A DNA stretch of 64,000 nt from Falsihalocynthiibacter arcticus (GTDB taxonomy: Bacteria; Pseudomonadota; Alphaproteobacteria; Rhodobacterales; Rhodobacteraceae), in the NCBI RefSeq assembly GCF_000812665.2, contig NZ_CP014327.1, forward strand, positions 3,439,501 through 3,503,500. Reading direction: 5' to 3'. Positions within the stretch are counted from its first letter, which is position 1; each line of letters begins with the position of its first letter. The notes below the pieces were generated by a model, which made no database searches, had not been told where the DNA came from, and worked only from the letters and a program-made list of their open reading frames with translations. Position numbers and translations under genes: made by a program. This document shows positions 10,130 through 20,021 of the stretch, in pieces.

Positions 10130-11047
10130 ATGCCGATTAAGATTCCATCCTCCCTTCCCGCTTACGAGGTTCTCTCGAGCGAGGGCGTGATGGTGATGGA
10201 TGAACAACTTGCCGCACGACAAGACATTCGTCCGCTGCAAATCGGTCTTCTTAATCTGATGCCCAAGAAAATTCAGACCGAAACCCAGTTTGCGCGACTG
10301 ATCGGGGCAACCCCGTTGCAAATCGACCTGACTTTAATCCGCATGAGCGAACACCAAACAAAAAACACCGCCGCCGAACATATGGAAACGTTTTATCGCA
10401 CGTTCGACGAGATCAAAGACCGTAAATTTGACGGTCTATTGATTACCGGTGCGCCAATTGAGCATCTGGATTTTGAGGACGTCACCTATTGGGACGAACT
10501 GTGCCGCATCATGGACTGGACCCAAACCAACGTGCATTCCACATTCGGGATTTGTTGGGGGGGCATGGCCATGATCCACCATCTTCACGGTATCAAAAAA
10601 CATCTGTTGGATCACAAGCTATTTGGTTGTTTTCGCCACCAGAACCTTAACCCCAGCTCCCAGTATTTGCGTGGTTTTTCAGACGATTGCGTCATTCCGG
10701 TAAGTCGCTGGACCGAAATTCACCAAGACGAGATCGACACAGCAAAAAACCTCACAACGCTTTTGGGAAGCGAGGACGCAGGTCCCTGTTTGGTTGAAGA
10801 TCCCGACCATCGCGCGCTCTATATCTTTAACCATTTTGAGTATGATTCAGACACGCTTAAACAGGAATATGACCGCGATATCGAGACGGGAACGGCGATC
10901 AATATTCCACAAAACTATTACCCGAACGATGACCCAAGCCAAGTGCCGCAAAACCGTTGGCGCAGCCACGCACATTTGCTTTATGGCAACTGGTTAAACG
11001 AAATTTACCAAACGACAAAATACAATATGGACGAAATCGGGACCTAA
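10130..11047 (+). CDS. metA: Homoserine O-acyltransferase, probably acetyl-CoA-specific
   Basis: MetA activates homoserine for methionine synthesis. The 305-residue protein has the glutamine-amidotransferase-like fold with catalytic C142 in FGICWGG and a nearby HHLHG segment. Residue 111 is Glu (GAPIE). In characterised MetA proteins Glu at this position goes with acetyl-CoA use, while Gly goes with succinyl-CoA use, so homoserine O-acetyltransferase is the better name despite the common succinyltransferase label. Spacing and start are clear: the ATG at 10130 follows aaaagag. Only 41 bases separate it from the previous gene and I see no SAM riboswitch in that gap. Confidence 0.93.
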   Translation: MPIKIPSSLPAYEVLSSEGVMVMDEQLAARQDIRPLQIGLLNLMPKKIQTETQFARLIGATPLQIDLTLIRMSEHQTKNTAAEHMETFYRTFDEIKDRKFDGLLITGAPIEHLDFEDVTYWDELCRIMDWTQTNVHSTFGICWGGMAMIHHLHGIKKHLLDHKLFGCFRHQNLNPSSQYLRGFSDDCVIPVSRWTEIHQDEIDTAKNLTTLLGSEDAGPCLVEDPDHRALYIFNHFEYDSDTLKQEYDRDIETGTAINIPQNYYPNDDPSQVPQNRWRSHAHLLYGNWLNEIYQTTKYNMDEIGT

Positions 11048-11104
11048 GCTGATTGAATTGCGGCTAACTGCACGTCATACTTGAAAAAAGCGAGGAGCCC
11101 CGCG

Positions 11105-11968
11105 ATGGATTTACCGTTTGTTGGCGACATAACCCATTTCTACAAAAATGAAGCACCCGACGAGATCCGAAAATCGATTGAGAACGCGGGTGCAAAAGAC
11201 ATTCTTGCGCCGAGTTATCCCTATAAAAAACTGATGGGGCGTAAAGCTTATGACGCGCAAATGGAGCAACTTCAGTTAGAATTGGTCAAATTGCAGTCCG
11301 ATTTCATCACCAGTGGCAAACGTCTTGTTGTGCTGTTTGAAGGGCGGGACGCGGCTGGCAAAGGCGGGGCGATTTCGCGCCTCAGAGAGAACCTCAATCC
11401 GCGTATTGCTAAGAACGTCGCTCTGCCTAAACCAACAGAACGCGAAGCTGGCGAGTGGTATTTCCAACGCTATGTCGATCATTTACCCACCAAAGGTGAG
11501 GTCAGGATGTTTGATCGCAGCTGGTACAATCGCGGCGTCGTGGAGCATGTTTTTGGCTTCTGTACACCCGATCAACGCGCCCATTTCTTTGCCCAGCTTC
11601 CCGATTTCGAGCGATTGTTGGCGGACGAAGGCTATCACTTGGTCAAAATCTGGCTCAACGTGGGTCGTGCAGAGCAGTTGCGACGATTTCTTGAACGTGA
11701 GCAAGACCCGCTAAAACAATGGAAACTTAGCTGGATTGACGTTGAGGGCCTGAAAAAATGGGACGCTTATAGCGAAGCCATAACCGAAACCCTGACTCGG
11801 ACCCATACGGAATTCGCACCTTGGACCGTTATTCGCGCCGATGACAAACGTCGCGCGCGCCTCGAGACCATTAAGTCCATCCTGAAATGCATTGATTATA
11901 AAGAGAAATCAGAAATACCGGAAATTGATTACTCGATTTGTGGCGGACCGGAAATGTGGAATGGTTAA
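11105..11968 (+). CDS. ppk2: Polyphosphate kinase 2 family protein
   Basis: PPK2 enzymes transfer phosphate between polyphosphate and nucleotides. The 287-residue protein has Walker [11 protein letters not shown] at residues 79-88, the lid region with [17 protein letters not shown], and Walker [10 protein letters not shown]. The start at 11105 follows GAGGAG at good spacing; the upstream ATG at 11081 lacks one. Whether it prefers GDP, ADP or AMP cannot be decided from what I can see. The stop overlaps the TetR gene by 8 bases, indicating one operon. Confidence 0.92.
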   Translation: MDLPFVGDITHFYKNEAPDEIRKSIENAGAKDILAPSYPYKKLMGRKAYDAQMEQLQLELVKLQSDFITSGKRLVVLFEGRDAAGKGGAISRLRENLNPRIAKNVALPKPTEREAGEWYFQRYVDHLPTKGEVRMFDRSWYNRGVVEHVFGFCTPDQRAHFFAQLPDFERLLADEGYHLVKIWLNVGRAEQLRRFLEREQDPLKQWKLSWIDVEGLKKWDAYSEAITETLTRTHTEFAPWTVIRADDKRRARLETIKSILKCIDYKEKSEIPEIDYSICGGPEMWNG

Positions 11969-12581
11969 AAAACGTGGATATCATCACGGCAATCTCAAAC
12001 AAGCTTTGGTCGAAGCGGCTCTGAGCCTTATCGAGACCAAAGGCCCCACTGGGTTTACCTTGTCTGAAGCTGCCAAAACGGCGGGTGTGACCCCCGCTGC
12101 TGTGTATCGGCATTTTGAGGGACGCGAGGATTTGATCGCGGAAGTGGCGCGCCAAGGGTATGAAATCTTTGGAGAATTGATGGAATACGCCTATGCAACG
12201 GGCCAGCCCTCAGCGTTGGCAAGCTTTGAAGCTACGGGTCGCGCCTATCTCGCGTTTGCGCGTCGCCATCCGGGGCATTATGTGGCGATGTTTGAGAGTG
12301 GAATTTCCGTCAATCGCACACCAGAACTGGCCGCCGCAGCAAAAGCGGCAAAAGAAACGCTGGAACACGCGGCCCGTGAACTCTCTAAACATATCCCAGC
12401 AGATAAACGTCCACCGGCGAGCATGTTTTCCGCCCATATCTTGGCCCTGAGCCACGGCGTGGTTGAACTTTTTGCGCGCGGCGCACCGGGGATTATCGCG
12501 CCCTTCCCGCCCGAAGACCTTTTGGAAAGCGGCATCGGAATTTACCTGCGCGGACTCGGACTGATTGAAAAAGACCACTAG
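11961..12581 (+). CDS. TetR/AcrR-family transcriptional regulator
   Basis: The 206-residue protein has an N-terminal TetR helix-turn-helix ([28 protein letters not shown], residues about 30-57) and a C-terminal ligand/dimer domain of the WHG type ([13 protein letters not shown]). It starts inside the end of the PPK2 gene, so it is probably translationally coupled to it. Its targets are unknown; autoregulation of this operon is possible. Confidence 0.88.
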   Translation: MVKKRGYHHGNLKQALVEAALSLIETKGPTGFTLSEAAKTAGVTPAAVYRHFEGREDLIAEVARQGYEIFGELMEYAYATGQPSALASFEATGRAYLAFARRHPGHYVAMFESGISVNRTPELAAAAKAAKETLEHAARELSKHIPADKRPPASMFSAHILALSHGVVELFARGAPGIIAPFPPEDLLESGIGIYLRGLGLIEKDH

Positions 12582-12589
12582 TCGCAACG

Positions 12590-12620
12590 AAAAAGGGCCG
12601 CGAAAAACGCGACCCTTTGG
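12590..12620. terminator. Bidirectional terminator between the TetR gene and rpsI
   Basis: The inverted repeat aaagggccgcg / cgcgaccctttgg with A and T flanks can serve both convergent transcripts. Confidence 0.85.
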
Positions 12621-12638
12621 ATTGGTATGTTCTGAAGC

Positions 12639-13124
12639 TTAACGCTTGGAGAACTGGAAGCTCTTACGGGCTTTTGCTTTACCGAACTTCTTACGCTCAA
12701 CAACGCGGCTATCGCGTGTGAGGAAGCCAGCAGCTTTCAGGGCTGCGCGCAAGGAGGGTTCATAAAGTTGAAGCGCTTTCGAGATACCGTGCTTTACTGC
12801 GCCAGCTTGGCCGGAAAGACCGCCGCCTTTAACAGTTGCAACAACATCGAATTCGCCATCAACACCAGCAACCGTGAAAGGCTGACGTAGGATCATTTGG
12901 AACACGGGGCGTGCAAAATAAACAGGCATGTCTTTGCCGTTTACCGTTACTTTACCGGAACCTGGTTTGATCCAAACGCGGGCAACCGCGTCTTTACGTT
13001 TGCCAGTCGCATAGGAGCGGCCAAGGCTATCGCGAACTTGTTCACGAAGGGGAGCGGCTTCTACTGCTGCAACGCCTTCAACAATTGTGTTCAGATCGTC
13101 GAGTGATTTGATATCTTCAGACAT
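12639..13124 (-). CDS. rpsI: Small ribosomal subunit protein uS9
   Basis: This is ribosomal protein S9, whose conserved tail reaches the decoding centre. The 161-residue protein has the diagnostic [21 protein letters not shown] and the invariant C-terminal SFQFSKR. The 30-residue acidic N-terminal extension is typical for alphaproteobacteria. It lies 2 bases after rplM, the usual rplM-rpsI operon. Confidence 0.97.
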   Translation of the reverse strand: MSEDIKSLDDLNTIVEGVAAVEAAPLREQVRDSLGRSYATGKRKDAVARVWIKPGSGKVTVNGKDMPVYFARPVFQMILRQPFTVAGVDGEFDVVATVKGGGLSGQAGAVKHGISKALQLYEPSLRAALKAAGFLTRDSRVVERKKFGKAKARKSFQFSKR

Positions 13125-13126
13125 GC

Positions 13127-13591
13127 TTATGCACCCCGTGAGTTTTTGGAGTTCATGGCTTTAACGTCAAGAACTTCTGGTGCTTGGGCTTCGTGGCCGT
13201 GATCTGTGCCCGCATAAACGCGCAGGTTTGTCATGAGCGTGCGGCTCAAACGGTTGCCAGGCAACATGCGCTGAACAGCTTTGGTCAAAACACGCTCAGG
13301 GAACTTACCCTCGATGATTTGACGTGCAGTGCGCTGCTTGATCCCACCAGGGTGGCCAGTGTGCCAGTAGTAGATTTTGTCGTCACGTTTTTTGCCAGTC
13401 AACTGAACTTTATCAGCGTTGATAACAATCACGTTGTCACCCATATCCATCGAAGGCGTAAAGGTTGGTTTATGCTTGCCGCGAAGGCGTGTTGCGATGA
13501 TCGAAGCAAGACGGCCCAAAACAACGCCTTCAGCGTCGATGATGATCCATTTCTTATCGATATCCGCAGGAGTCGCAGAGAAGGTTTTCAT
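13127..13591 (-). CDS. rplM: Large ribosomal subunit protein uL13
   Basis: Ribosomal protein L13, 154 residues, begins [15 protein letters not shown]. It contains the conserved [14 protein letters not shown] and [12 protein letters not shown] segments. An upstream ATG at 13699 would add 36 residues foreign to the family, so the start at 13591 is chosen. It is the first gene of the rplM-rpsI operon. The promoter must lie in the 176 bases up to 13767. Confidence 0.97.
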   Translation of the reverse strand: MKTFSATPADIDKKWIIIDAEGVVLGRLASIIATRLRGKHKPTFTPSMDMGDNVIVINADKVQLTGKKRDDKIYYWHTGHPGGIKQRTARQIIEGKFPERVLTKAVQRMLPGNRLSRTLMTNLRVYAGTDHGHEAQAPEVLDVKAMNSKNSRGA

Positions 13592-13767
13592 GTAGGATAC
13601 CCTATCGTGGTCGAATGATGGCATGGGGAATCCCATACCGCTAATTGATGTCGGGGTTATAAAGGGGTTTGGCGCGCAAACAAGTGCTAAAAGACGCAAT
13701 AAATCGTTTCAAAACAATACTTTATGATTTAGGTATAATAATACCCCATTCATTTTGGCGCAATTTC

Positions 13768-15159
13768 CTAAATTTCGGCGTCTTGCTCGGGATGTTGGAG
13801 AATTTGGTTAATCTGGCCAAGGGCTGCCAAGCGCGCCTCGTCGTTACCCGTCGCATTCACCGCCAAGCGCACCGCATTTGGGGAATCGCCATCGGGAAGG
13901 GCAAACTCATCGGCGGGTTTAACCCGAATGCCACGACTTTTGCAGGCCACAGCAAAGCTAGACCCACGCCAACCCCGCGGCATTTTAAGCCAGATAAACG
14001 GCGCATCAGGGCGCCAACGGATATCCCATTGCCCCAAAACATTCACGGTTTGATGCACACGCTCTTGGCAACTTTGTACCACTTTTTTGCGCACCTCACT
14101 GGCCGCGCCAGAAAGAATGAGCTCTTCACAGACATCGAGAATGGGTTGCGGCAAGCCATAAAACGAGGATTGCGCCACTTGTAACGTCAGGGGCGCGGCC
14201 CCTGTGGGCGGCACAATGAAGCCAAACCGCAAACTCGCCGCAACGCTTTTGGTCAAAGATCCAATGTACCACGCCAAATCAGGCGCGATCGCCCGATAGC
14301 TCAGGGCCTTAGGGGTATCAATCCGATGGCAGTCATCCTCGATAATTTGAATGTCGTGACGACGGGCAATATCGGCCAATTCGAGTTTACGCTCCAAGGG
14401 CGTATTAATCGTTGTCGGGCTATGAACTTCAGCCGAAGTAAGTAGGACTTTACCACCATGCATCCGCGCGGCTTCCTCAAAGGAATCGGGGCAAATACCA
14501 TGGCTGTCCATTTTAAGCCCGACGATTTCTGCCCGCAAAAGCTGTGCGGCGCGGCGCACACCGGGGTAGGTTAATTGTTCGGTCATAATGACGGGATGCG
14601 CCCCGCGAAGGATGGATTGAAGCGCTAGAATGCTACAGTTTTGCGCACCCAACCCCAAAACCACGTCATCCGGCTCAATGCGCCCCACGTGGTCAGGTCC
14701 GATCCAATGGCACACCGCCGCGCGTGCCGCACGATCGGTCGCAGCGGTTGGGTAATCGACATAACGATTGCCCGCGCGCGAGGCGACTCGGATCAGGGCC
14801 TCCTTTACGATCTCGCCCTGCCCCACATCCGAAACCCGACAGCCGCGAAAATCAACGGTGCTTTCTTGCAGCGCATTAATAAGAGGGTCGCTCTCAAACA
14901 CATGCGCAGATGTGCGATCGGCCACAAATGTGCCGCGCCCAACAGCCGCCTGTAAAACACCGTCCTCAACCAGTTTGCGATAGGCCCGCGCGACGGTTCC
15001 GGGGGTGATTTTCAGTTCCCACGCTAAATCCCGCACCGGAGGGAGGCGCTCTCCCTTTTTGAGATGGCGCATCGCAACTGCATCACGGATCGAACTTGTG
15101 AGCGTTTTATACTTAGGACCGTCGGAGGCGGACAGATCGGGAAACCAAATTGTATTCAT
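13768..15159 (-). CDS. MocR-type regulator (GntR HTH fused to aminotransferase-like domain)
   Basis: This 463-residue protein joins a winged-helix GntR domain (residues about 15-80, with LAWELKITPGTVARAYRKL) to a class I aminotransferase-like domain. The PLP-binding Lys is K304 in SLTKSVAASLRFG, and EDDCH at residues 274-278 supplies the Asp that contacts the pyridine nitrogen. MocR proteins are transcription regulators that sense PLP or amino-acid adducts, such as PdxR or GabR. No pyridoxal, GABA or taurine genes lie nearby. The divergent partner is a DUF1127 gene, and direct repeats fill the region between them. The start at 15159 gives the usual short N terminus. Confidence 0.88.
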   Translation of the reverse strand: MNTIWFPDLSASDGPKYKTLTSSIRDAVAMRHLKKGERLPPVRDLAWELKITPGTVARAYRKLVEDGVLQAAVGRGTFVADRTSAHVFESDPLINALQESTVDFRGCRVSDVGQGEIVKEALIRVASRAGNRYVDYPTAATDRAARAAVCHWIGPDHVGRIEPDDVVLGLGAQNCSILALQSILRGAHPVIMTEQLTYPGVRRAAQLLRAEIVGLKMDSHGICPDSFEEAARMHGGKVLLTSAEVHSPTTINTPLERKLELADIARRHDIQIIEDDCHRIDTPKALSYRAIAPDLAWYIGSLTKSVAASLRFGFIVPPTGAAPLTLQVAQSSFYGLPQPILDVCEELILSGAASEVRKKVVQSCQERVHQTVNVLGQWDIRWRPDAPFIWLKMPRGWRGSSFAVACKSRGIRVKPADEFALPDGDSPNAVRLAVNATGNDEARLAALGQINQILQHPEQDAEI

Positions 15160-15232
15160 TACAATCTTTCGTTGGACTTGGATTTTTACCGATTGTATCA
15201 CTTAATTACGAAATATCAAATGGATTGTATCA
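15149..15232. promoter_or_regulatory. Putative MocR operator: direct repeats in the divergent promoter region
   Basis: The ten-base sequence gattgtatca occurs at 15191-15200 and 15223-15232, 32 bases apart, which is about three helical turns. A related sequence attgtattca lies at 15149-15158, on the start codon of the MocR gene. MocR regulators commonly bind direct repeats of this kind. The repeats are seen; their use as operators is inferred. Confidence 0.65.
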
Positions 15233-15250
15233 ACACAAAGGATTGAGACC

Positions 15251-15484
15251 ATGACGATCGCCCCCGCAAGTCACGCACAGCCCCTGCACTATTTGCAGAG
15301 CCGCAAAAACATTCCCGCCTTGGGTTTGATTGCGTTGCGCGTCGCGGTCACGATCACGCTCTGGGATCAACGGGCGCGAACGCGTCGTAGCCTTAATACA
15401 ATGACGAATTCCGATCTTAAAGACATCGGTATCACACGCGGCGAAGCCCTTACGGAGGCCCGCCGTCCGTTCTGGAAGGAATAA
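15251..15484 (+). CDS. DUF1127 (YjiS-like) small protein
   Basis: This 77-residue protein ends in the DUF1127 pattern RRSLNTMTNSDLKDIGITRGEALTEA. Small DUF1127 proteins in alphaproteobacteria have been linked to RNA and phosphate-related regulation, but a role here is unknown. It is transcribed away from the MocR gene, with operator-like repeats between them, so it is the likely regulated target. A strong terminator follows. Confidence 0.88.
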   Translation: MTIAPASHAQPLHYLQSRKNIPALGLIALRVAVTITLWDQRARTRRSLNTMTNSDLKDIGITRGEALTEARRPFWKE

Positions 15485-15511
15485 TATCCCCTCCTGACAG
15501 AACCTCTTCCT

Positions 15512-15539
15512 GGCCGGGGCAATGCTCCGGCCTTTTTTT
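15512..15539 (+). terminator. Terminator after the DUF1127 gene
   Basis: The inverted repeat ggccgg / ccggcc with a 9-base loop is followed by seven T residues. It also faces the convergent thioesterase gene. Confidence 0.9.
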
Positions 15540-15542
15540 GTT

Positions 15543-15965
15543 TTACCGCTTTGGTGGGATGGAATAGGTCATTGAGGCGCGTGCCACAGGCGCGTCTAGA
15601 CCCTCGGATTGTATCAATACATCTCCCACCGCCAAAATCCGACCCAATTTCAAGATGCGTGCCGTCGCGATCAAGGTTTTCCCCGCCGCAGGTTTGCGCA
15701 TAAAATCGATACTGGCATTCGTCGTAACGGCCAGTTCAATTGGGCCAACGCGCGCCAAAATCGCCAAATAAATCGAGACATCCGCAAGGGCAAACATCGT
15801 TGGACCTGAAACCGTCCCACCGGGGCGCAAATGTTGATAAGTCATTGGCATTTCAACAACAACATCCAATGGCGTCACGGAACGAACTCGAAATTTGCCC
15901 GTAACTTGCGGAAATTCCGCGATCAAAAAGGCGTTTAGGGCCTCAACATCCATTAATATTGTCAT
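15543..15965 (-). CDS. PaaI-family thioesterase (hotdog fold)
   Basis: The 140-residue protein has the hotdog-fold thioesterase pattern: GGTVSGPTMFALADVSIYLAIL, followed by TTNASIDFMRKP. It would hydrolyse an acyl-CoA or similar thioester in the cytoplasm. The start at 15965 is chosen over an upstream ATG at 16034, which would run into the next gene. It follows the HerA-like gene by 7 bases and is probably in the same transcript. The substrate is unknown. Confidence 0.85.
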   Translation of the reverse strand: MTILMDVEALNAFLIAEFPQVTGKFRVRSVTPLDVVVEMPMTYQHLRPGGTVSGPTMFALADVSIYLAILARVGPIELAVTTNASIDFMRKPAAGKTLIATARILKLGRILAVGDVLIQSEGLDAPVARASMTYSIPPKR

Positions 15966-15972
15966 ACTCACC

Positions 15973-17540
15973 CTATCTTCCCTTAAACAAACCACCCAAG
16001 AGGCCACGCACAATCCGGCGTCCTGTTGTTCCATTCAACTCTTTAAGGACGGCATTGGTCATGGCTTCCCCAAACGAACGCGAAGTGGCTTTTTTCGCCC
16101 GACGTGTCGAGGTGGCGCTAGAGCGTCCAACGCGGCTTCCGTTATAGCGGCGCGCCGTTTTGAATTCGCGTTCCATCGGAGTTGCCTCCTCAAGGGCGAC
16201 CTCATCTGCTTCAGCAGCCTTCGCCGCGTCTTCGGCCCGTTTCGCGAGCATCTCGTAGGCCGACGCGCGATCCGTTACGGTTTCATATTTTCCCGCGAGG
16301 GGCGACGCCGCAATCGTGGCTTTGCGCACCGAGTCTTCAATTGGCCCCATTTGGCTACTGGGGGACGAATCAACGTGCGCTCAACCACACTCGGGATGCC
16401 TTTTTTGAGCAACATACTGGTCAAGGCTTCGCCCACCCCGACTTCGCGCAGCGCCTCCTCCGTCGAAAAACGCGGATTGTCGCGATATGTGTCGGCCGCA
16501 AGCCGCAGCGCTTTCTGATCTTTGGCCGTAAACGCGCGCAACGCGTGTTGAACGCGATTGCCCAACTGGCTCAGAATATCATCAGGCACGTCATCCGGAT
16601 TTTGGGTCACAAAATAGATGCCCACGCCCTTGGAACGAATAAGCCGCGCGACCTGTTCCACCTTATCCACAAGGTCTTTGCTCGCCCCGTCAAAGAGCAA
16701 ATGCGCCTCGTCAAAGAAGAAAACAAGTTTAGGTTTTTCAGGGTCGCCAACCTCGGGCAACTCCTCAAACAACTCACTCAGAAGCCATAACAGGAAGGTC
16801 GCATAGAGCGTCGGTGCCGACATCAACTTGTCAGACGCGAGAATATTGATTCGCCCTTCGCCCTCCGGCGTGGTTTGCATCATGTCCTCAAGCGCCAACG
16901 CAGGCTCGCCAAAGATTGCCGCCCCGCCTTGATTTTCCAACACCAACAAGCGGCGCTGAATAACGCCAATGGATTGCGAGGAAACTGTACCGTATCTCAG
17001 TGTGATATTTCCCGAATTTTCACCAAGCCAAACCAGAAGCGCCTGCAAATCCTTAAGGTCAAGGAGCGCGAACCCCTCCTCATCCGCCAAACGGAAGGCG
17101 ATGTTTAAAATACCTTCCTGCGCTTCAGAAAGCTCCAGCATCCGCGCCAAAAGGAGCGGCCCCATTTCAGCGACCGTGGTGCGGATCGGATGGCCTTGCT
17201 CGCCAAAAAGATCCCAAAACGTGACGGGAAAAGAACGATAGGCATAGTCGGAAAAACCGATTTGTTTGGCTCGTGCGGTAAAGGAATCGTTGGGTTTTGC
17301 GGTAGCGCTCCCAGCGACCGCCAAACCTGCGAGATCGCCTTTTACATCGGACAGGAATACCGGAACGCCGGCCTTTGAGAAACTCTCGGCGAGGATTTGC
17401 AGGGTCACCGTTTTACCCGTCCCCGTCGCCCCCGCGATCAACCCGTGGCGGTTTGCATACTTGAGTTTTAGAAACTGTGGGGCGGCATAATCCTCCCCGC
17501 CACCGCCGACAAAAATTTCGCTTTTCAGGTCATCGGGCAT
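15973..17540 (-). CDS. HerA-like helicase/ATPase (DUF853 family), frameshifted
   Basis: This HerA/FtsK-superfamily ATPase of about 522 residues has Walker A GATGTGKT near residue 34 and a Walker B region [16 protein letters not shown]853 proteins are widespread but poorly characterised. The frame breaks at the five-G run at 16360-16364. With one more base the sequence reads [16 protein letters not shown] and joins the C-terminal part ending in [15 protein letters not shown]. The length after repair is normal, so I treat this as a sequence error. The start at 17540 ([14 protein letters not shown]) is preferred over 17561. Confidence 0.87.
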
Positions 17541-17669
17541 ACAGTTTATTCTCCATTTCATACAAACTATCGGCTAGGCAACTTAGTCTTAACCTTTATA
17601 CGCTAATGTAAGGTTAGTTCAGTCAATAGTCTTCTTTTGATTGAATTGACTTCCTCCCTGTCAGACTTG

Positions 17670-17696
17670 CCGCGCCTTTGGGCGCGGTTTTTTTTT
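17670..17696 (+). terminator. Rho-independent terminator with no upstream gene
   Basis: The stem ccgcgcc / ggcgcgg with loop tttg is followed by nine T residues. No plus-strand gene precedes it within 2 kb. Confidence 0.85.
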
Positions 17697-17820
17697 GGCG
17701 CGCATGAAATTCTCATTCCTCGGCAAAAATTCGCCGTTTTTTTTGTTGACCATTTCACAAGAAGGCCGTAGCGTTCCAATCAATAATATAGTCGGCAAGT
17801 CCGACAGGGAGAGAAATCGA

Positions 17821-17850
17821 AAAGGGCCTTGTTTTCAAGGCCCTTTTTTA
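17821..17850 (+). terminator. Second Rho-independent terminator
   Basis: The stem aaagggcctt / aaggccc with loop gttttc is followed by six T residues. Again, no protein gene precedes it. Confidence 0.85.
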
Positions 17851-18071
17851 CGTTTAGAACCAAGCCTTGCTCTCAATTCATGGCTAATTTGCGCGCTCCT
17901 CAGGATGGGTTACTGGCGTCTAAACGCGTGATTCACCAGTGATCCGCCCCCAATGCAGCTAGGAATACCATTTTCGACAGGATCAATTCATTTCTGTTCG
18001 ATTCGAACCTGACAGCACGTAAAAGACGTGCTAAATCCGTTGAAACGACAACAAGAACGGACGGACGGACC

Positions 18072-18743
18072 ATGAATTTAGCGATGAAATCGATACTTGC
18101 AGCTTGCTTTGTGACACTCCCTAGCCTCGCGTTAGCCCAAGACACAGCAAGCCCAGACCAAGCCCCTGCCACAGATGAAACACCGGCAGAAACACCTGCG
18201 TCGGAAACGGCTCCTTCGGCCGCCGATCAACTTTCGACCGGAACACCCGTTGAGGCCCGCTTGCCAACAAAAGACGAAGTTGTTGTGGGCGAAGAGTACT
18301 TGCTTGATGTTTCCGGCGACTGGCAGATTCGTTGTGCCAAGACGGACGAGGAATTTGATCCTTGCCAGCTGTATCAGCTGCTGCAAAATGGCGAAGGCCC
18401 CTTTGCTGAAATCTCGATTTTCCCGATCAATGAGCCTAATTCCAAAGCCGTTGCAGGCGCCACCATCATTACACCCCTCGATACAATGCTGCCCCCAGGT
18501 ATCTTGATCTCGGTGGATTCCACAGACGCGCGCCGCTATCCCTATTCTTTCTGTGGGTCGGTCGGCTGCGTTGGCCGCATCGGTTTGCTCGCTGAAGACA
18601 TCGCCGCGTATAAAAAGGGCAGCGCCGCCAGTCTTCAAATCGTACCCGCAGTTGCACCAGATCAAACGGCAACGGCCACGATTTCCCTTAAAGGGTTTAC
18701 ACTGGGCTATGACAAACTGGTTGCCTTGCAACCCAAAAAATAA
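18072..18743 (+). CDS. Invasion-associated locus B (IalB) family protein
   Basis: The 223-residue exported protein has a signal peptide (cleavage likely after SLALA) and a Pro/Ala/Thr-rich linker at residues about 25-55. The IalB domain carries WQIRCAKTDEEFDPC and FCGSVGCVGRIGL, in which the cysteines probably form disulfides. IalB proteins are periplasmic or surface proteins of alphaproteobacteria with a poorly known role; the name comes from Bartonella. An alternative start is MKSILAA at 18084. The gene is single and ends in a strong terminator. Confidence 0.9.
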   Translation: MNLAMKSILAACFVTLPSLALAQDTASPDQAPATDETPAETPASETAPSAADQLSTGTPVEARLPTKDEVVVGEEYLLDVSGDWQIRCAKTDEEFDPCQLYQLLQNGEGPFAEISIFPINEPNSKAVAGATIITPLDTMLPPGILISVDSTDARRYPYSFCGSVGCVGRIGLLAEDIAAYKKGSAASLQIVPAVAPDQTATATISLKGFTLGYDKLVALQPKK

Positions 18744-18761
18744 GATCAAACCAGAATGGAA

Positions 18762-18795
18762 AAAGGCCCGCATCACATCGATTGCGGGCCTTTTT
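18762..18795 (+). terminator. Terminator after the IalB gene
   Basis: The stem aaaggcccgca / tgcgggccttt is followed by a T-run. It also faces the end of the convergent ketoacyl synthase gene. Confidence 0.9.
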
Positions 18796-18812
18796 CATGA
18801 AATAATAAGATG

Positions 18813-20021
18813 TTATATACGTTTAAGCGCCAAAACCGCGTTCAAACCGCCAAAAGCGAAGGCGTTTGAGAGGACATGATTCACGTCCGCCTCGCGCGCC
18901 ACATTCGGCACCACATCCAACGCGCATTCTGGATCTTCCTGCTCATAGCCGATGGTGGGCGCAATTATGCCGTCCCGCAGTGCCATAATACAGGCCAAAA
19001 GTTCCACTGCCCCCGTTCCGCCAATCAAATGCCCATGCATCGATTTAGTAGAACTGATCATCAAATCATCCGCCGCAGTGCCAAAGACAGCGGAAACCGC
19101 GGCGCATTCGGTTTTGTCATTCGCCGCGGTGCCCGTGCCGTGAGCGTTGATATATCCCACTTGCGACGGGGCGAGCTTGGCATCCTTCAACGCGCCCGAA
19201 ATTGCCCGTGCCGCGCCATGTTTGGAGGGCATAACAATGTCGGAGGCATCCGATGTCATTGCAAAACCAACAACTTCCGCCAAAATTTCGGCCCCACGTG
19301 CGCGGGCGTGCTCATATTCCTCAAACACGAAAACAGCGGCGCCTTCGCCCTGAACCATGCCATTTCGGTTCGCCGAAAATGGGCGGCAAGCATCGCGAGA
19401 CATAACTCTAAGGCCTTCCCAAGCCTTGACGCCGCCAAAACACAGCATGCTTTCGGACCCCCCCGTCAGCATCGCATCCGCCATACCACAGCGGATCATG
19501 TTAAACGCCTGTCCCATCGCGTGATTGGAACTGGCGCAGGCGGTGGCGACGGTAAAGCTTGGTCCCATGATGTTATATTCAATTGAGACATGTGAGGTGG
19601 CCGCATTGTTCATCAGCTTTGGCACCACAAAGGGGTGAACGCGGTTTTTACCTTCTTCGTAGACGGAACGGTAATTCTCGTCTTGCGTGTTCATGCCGCC
19701 GCCAGCGGTGCCCAAAATCACGCCAGAACGATGTGCCAATTCGCCATCGAAAACGATGCCAGATTGCTCCATCGCTTCCTTGGTCGCGATCAACGTAAAC
19801 TGTGTGTAGCGATCATAAAGGGCAATCTGCTGGCGGTTAAAAAGGCTTTCCGGATCAAAATTTGTGACTTGCCCGCCAATCTTGATCGACAAGCGCTCAA
19901 CGTCGCGAAAATGCAATGCGCCAATGCCGCAACGCCCTTCGCGCATGGCTTCCATGGTGGCAACAGCAGTGTGGCCAAGGGAGTTAATCGCACCTTGACC
20001 CGTGATAACGACTCGTTTCAC
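18813..20021 (-). CDS. Beta-ketoacyl-ACP synthase (FabF-like)
   Basis: The 402-residue condensing enzyme has an intact Cys-His-His set: C162 in TACASSNH, H294 in NAHGTGTAAND and H331 in KSMHGH. It is not the housekeeping FabF by context. It overlaps a dedicated acyl carrier protein gene (ATGA) and follows lpxD, which suggests that it makes or extends acyl chains for lipid A, as the acpXL-linked FabF proteins do in rhizobia. That specialised role is an inference from position. Confidence 0.9.
   Translation of the reverse strand: MKRVVITGQGAINSLGHTAVATMEAMREGRCGIGALHFRDVERLSIKIGGQVTNFDPESLFNRQQIALYDRYTQFTLIATKEAMEQSGIVFDGELAHRSGVILGTAGGGMNTQDENYRSVYEEGKNRVHPFVVPKLMNNAATSHVSIEYNIMGPSFTVATACASSNHAMGQAFNMIRCGMADAMLTGGSESMLCFGGVKAWEGLRVMSRDACRPFSANRNGMVQGEGAAVFVFEEYEHARARGAEILAEVVGFAMTSDASDIVMPSKHGAARAISGALKDAKLAPSQVGYINAHGTGTAANDKTECAAVSAVFGTAADDLMISSTKSMHGHLIGGTGAVELLACIMALRDGIIAPTIGYEQEDPECALDVVPNVAREADVNHVLSNAFAFGGLNAVLALKRI

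Larger units (their letters stand above)
17541..18071. other. Gene-poor region with two terminators, possible small RNA
   Basis: No protein gene is supported in these 531 bases. The open frame at 17695-17931 runs through a terminator and has no family. Two plus-strand terminators lie 124 bases apart without a gene between them or before the first one. That suggests a short non-coding transcript started near 17580-17640, and possibly a second between the terminators. An imperfect inverted repeat gtcaat / attgac lies at about 17621-17650. The last part carries the promoter of the IalB gene. Confidence 0.45.

Noticed and set aside
17695-17931. Plus-strand open frame of 78 codons
   Set aside because: It runs through a strong terminator hairpin and has no recognisable sequence.
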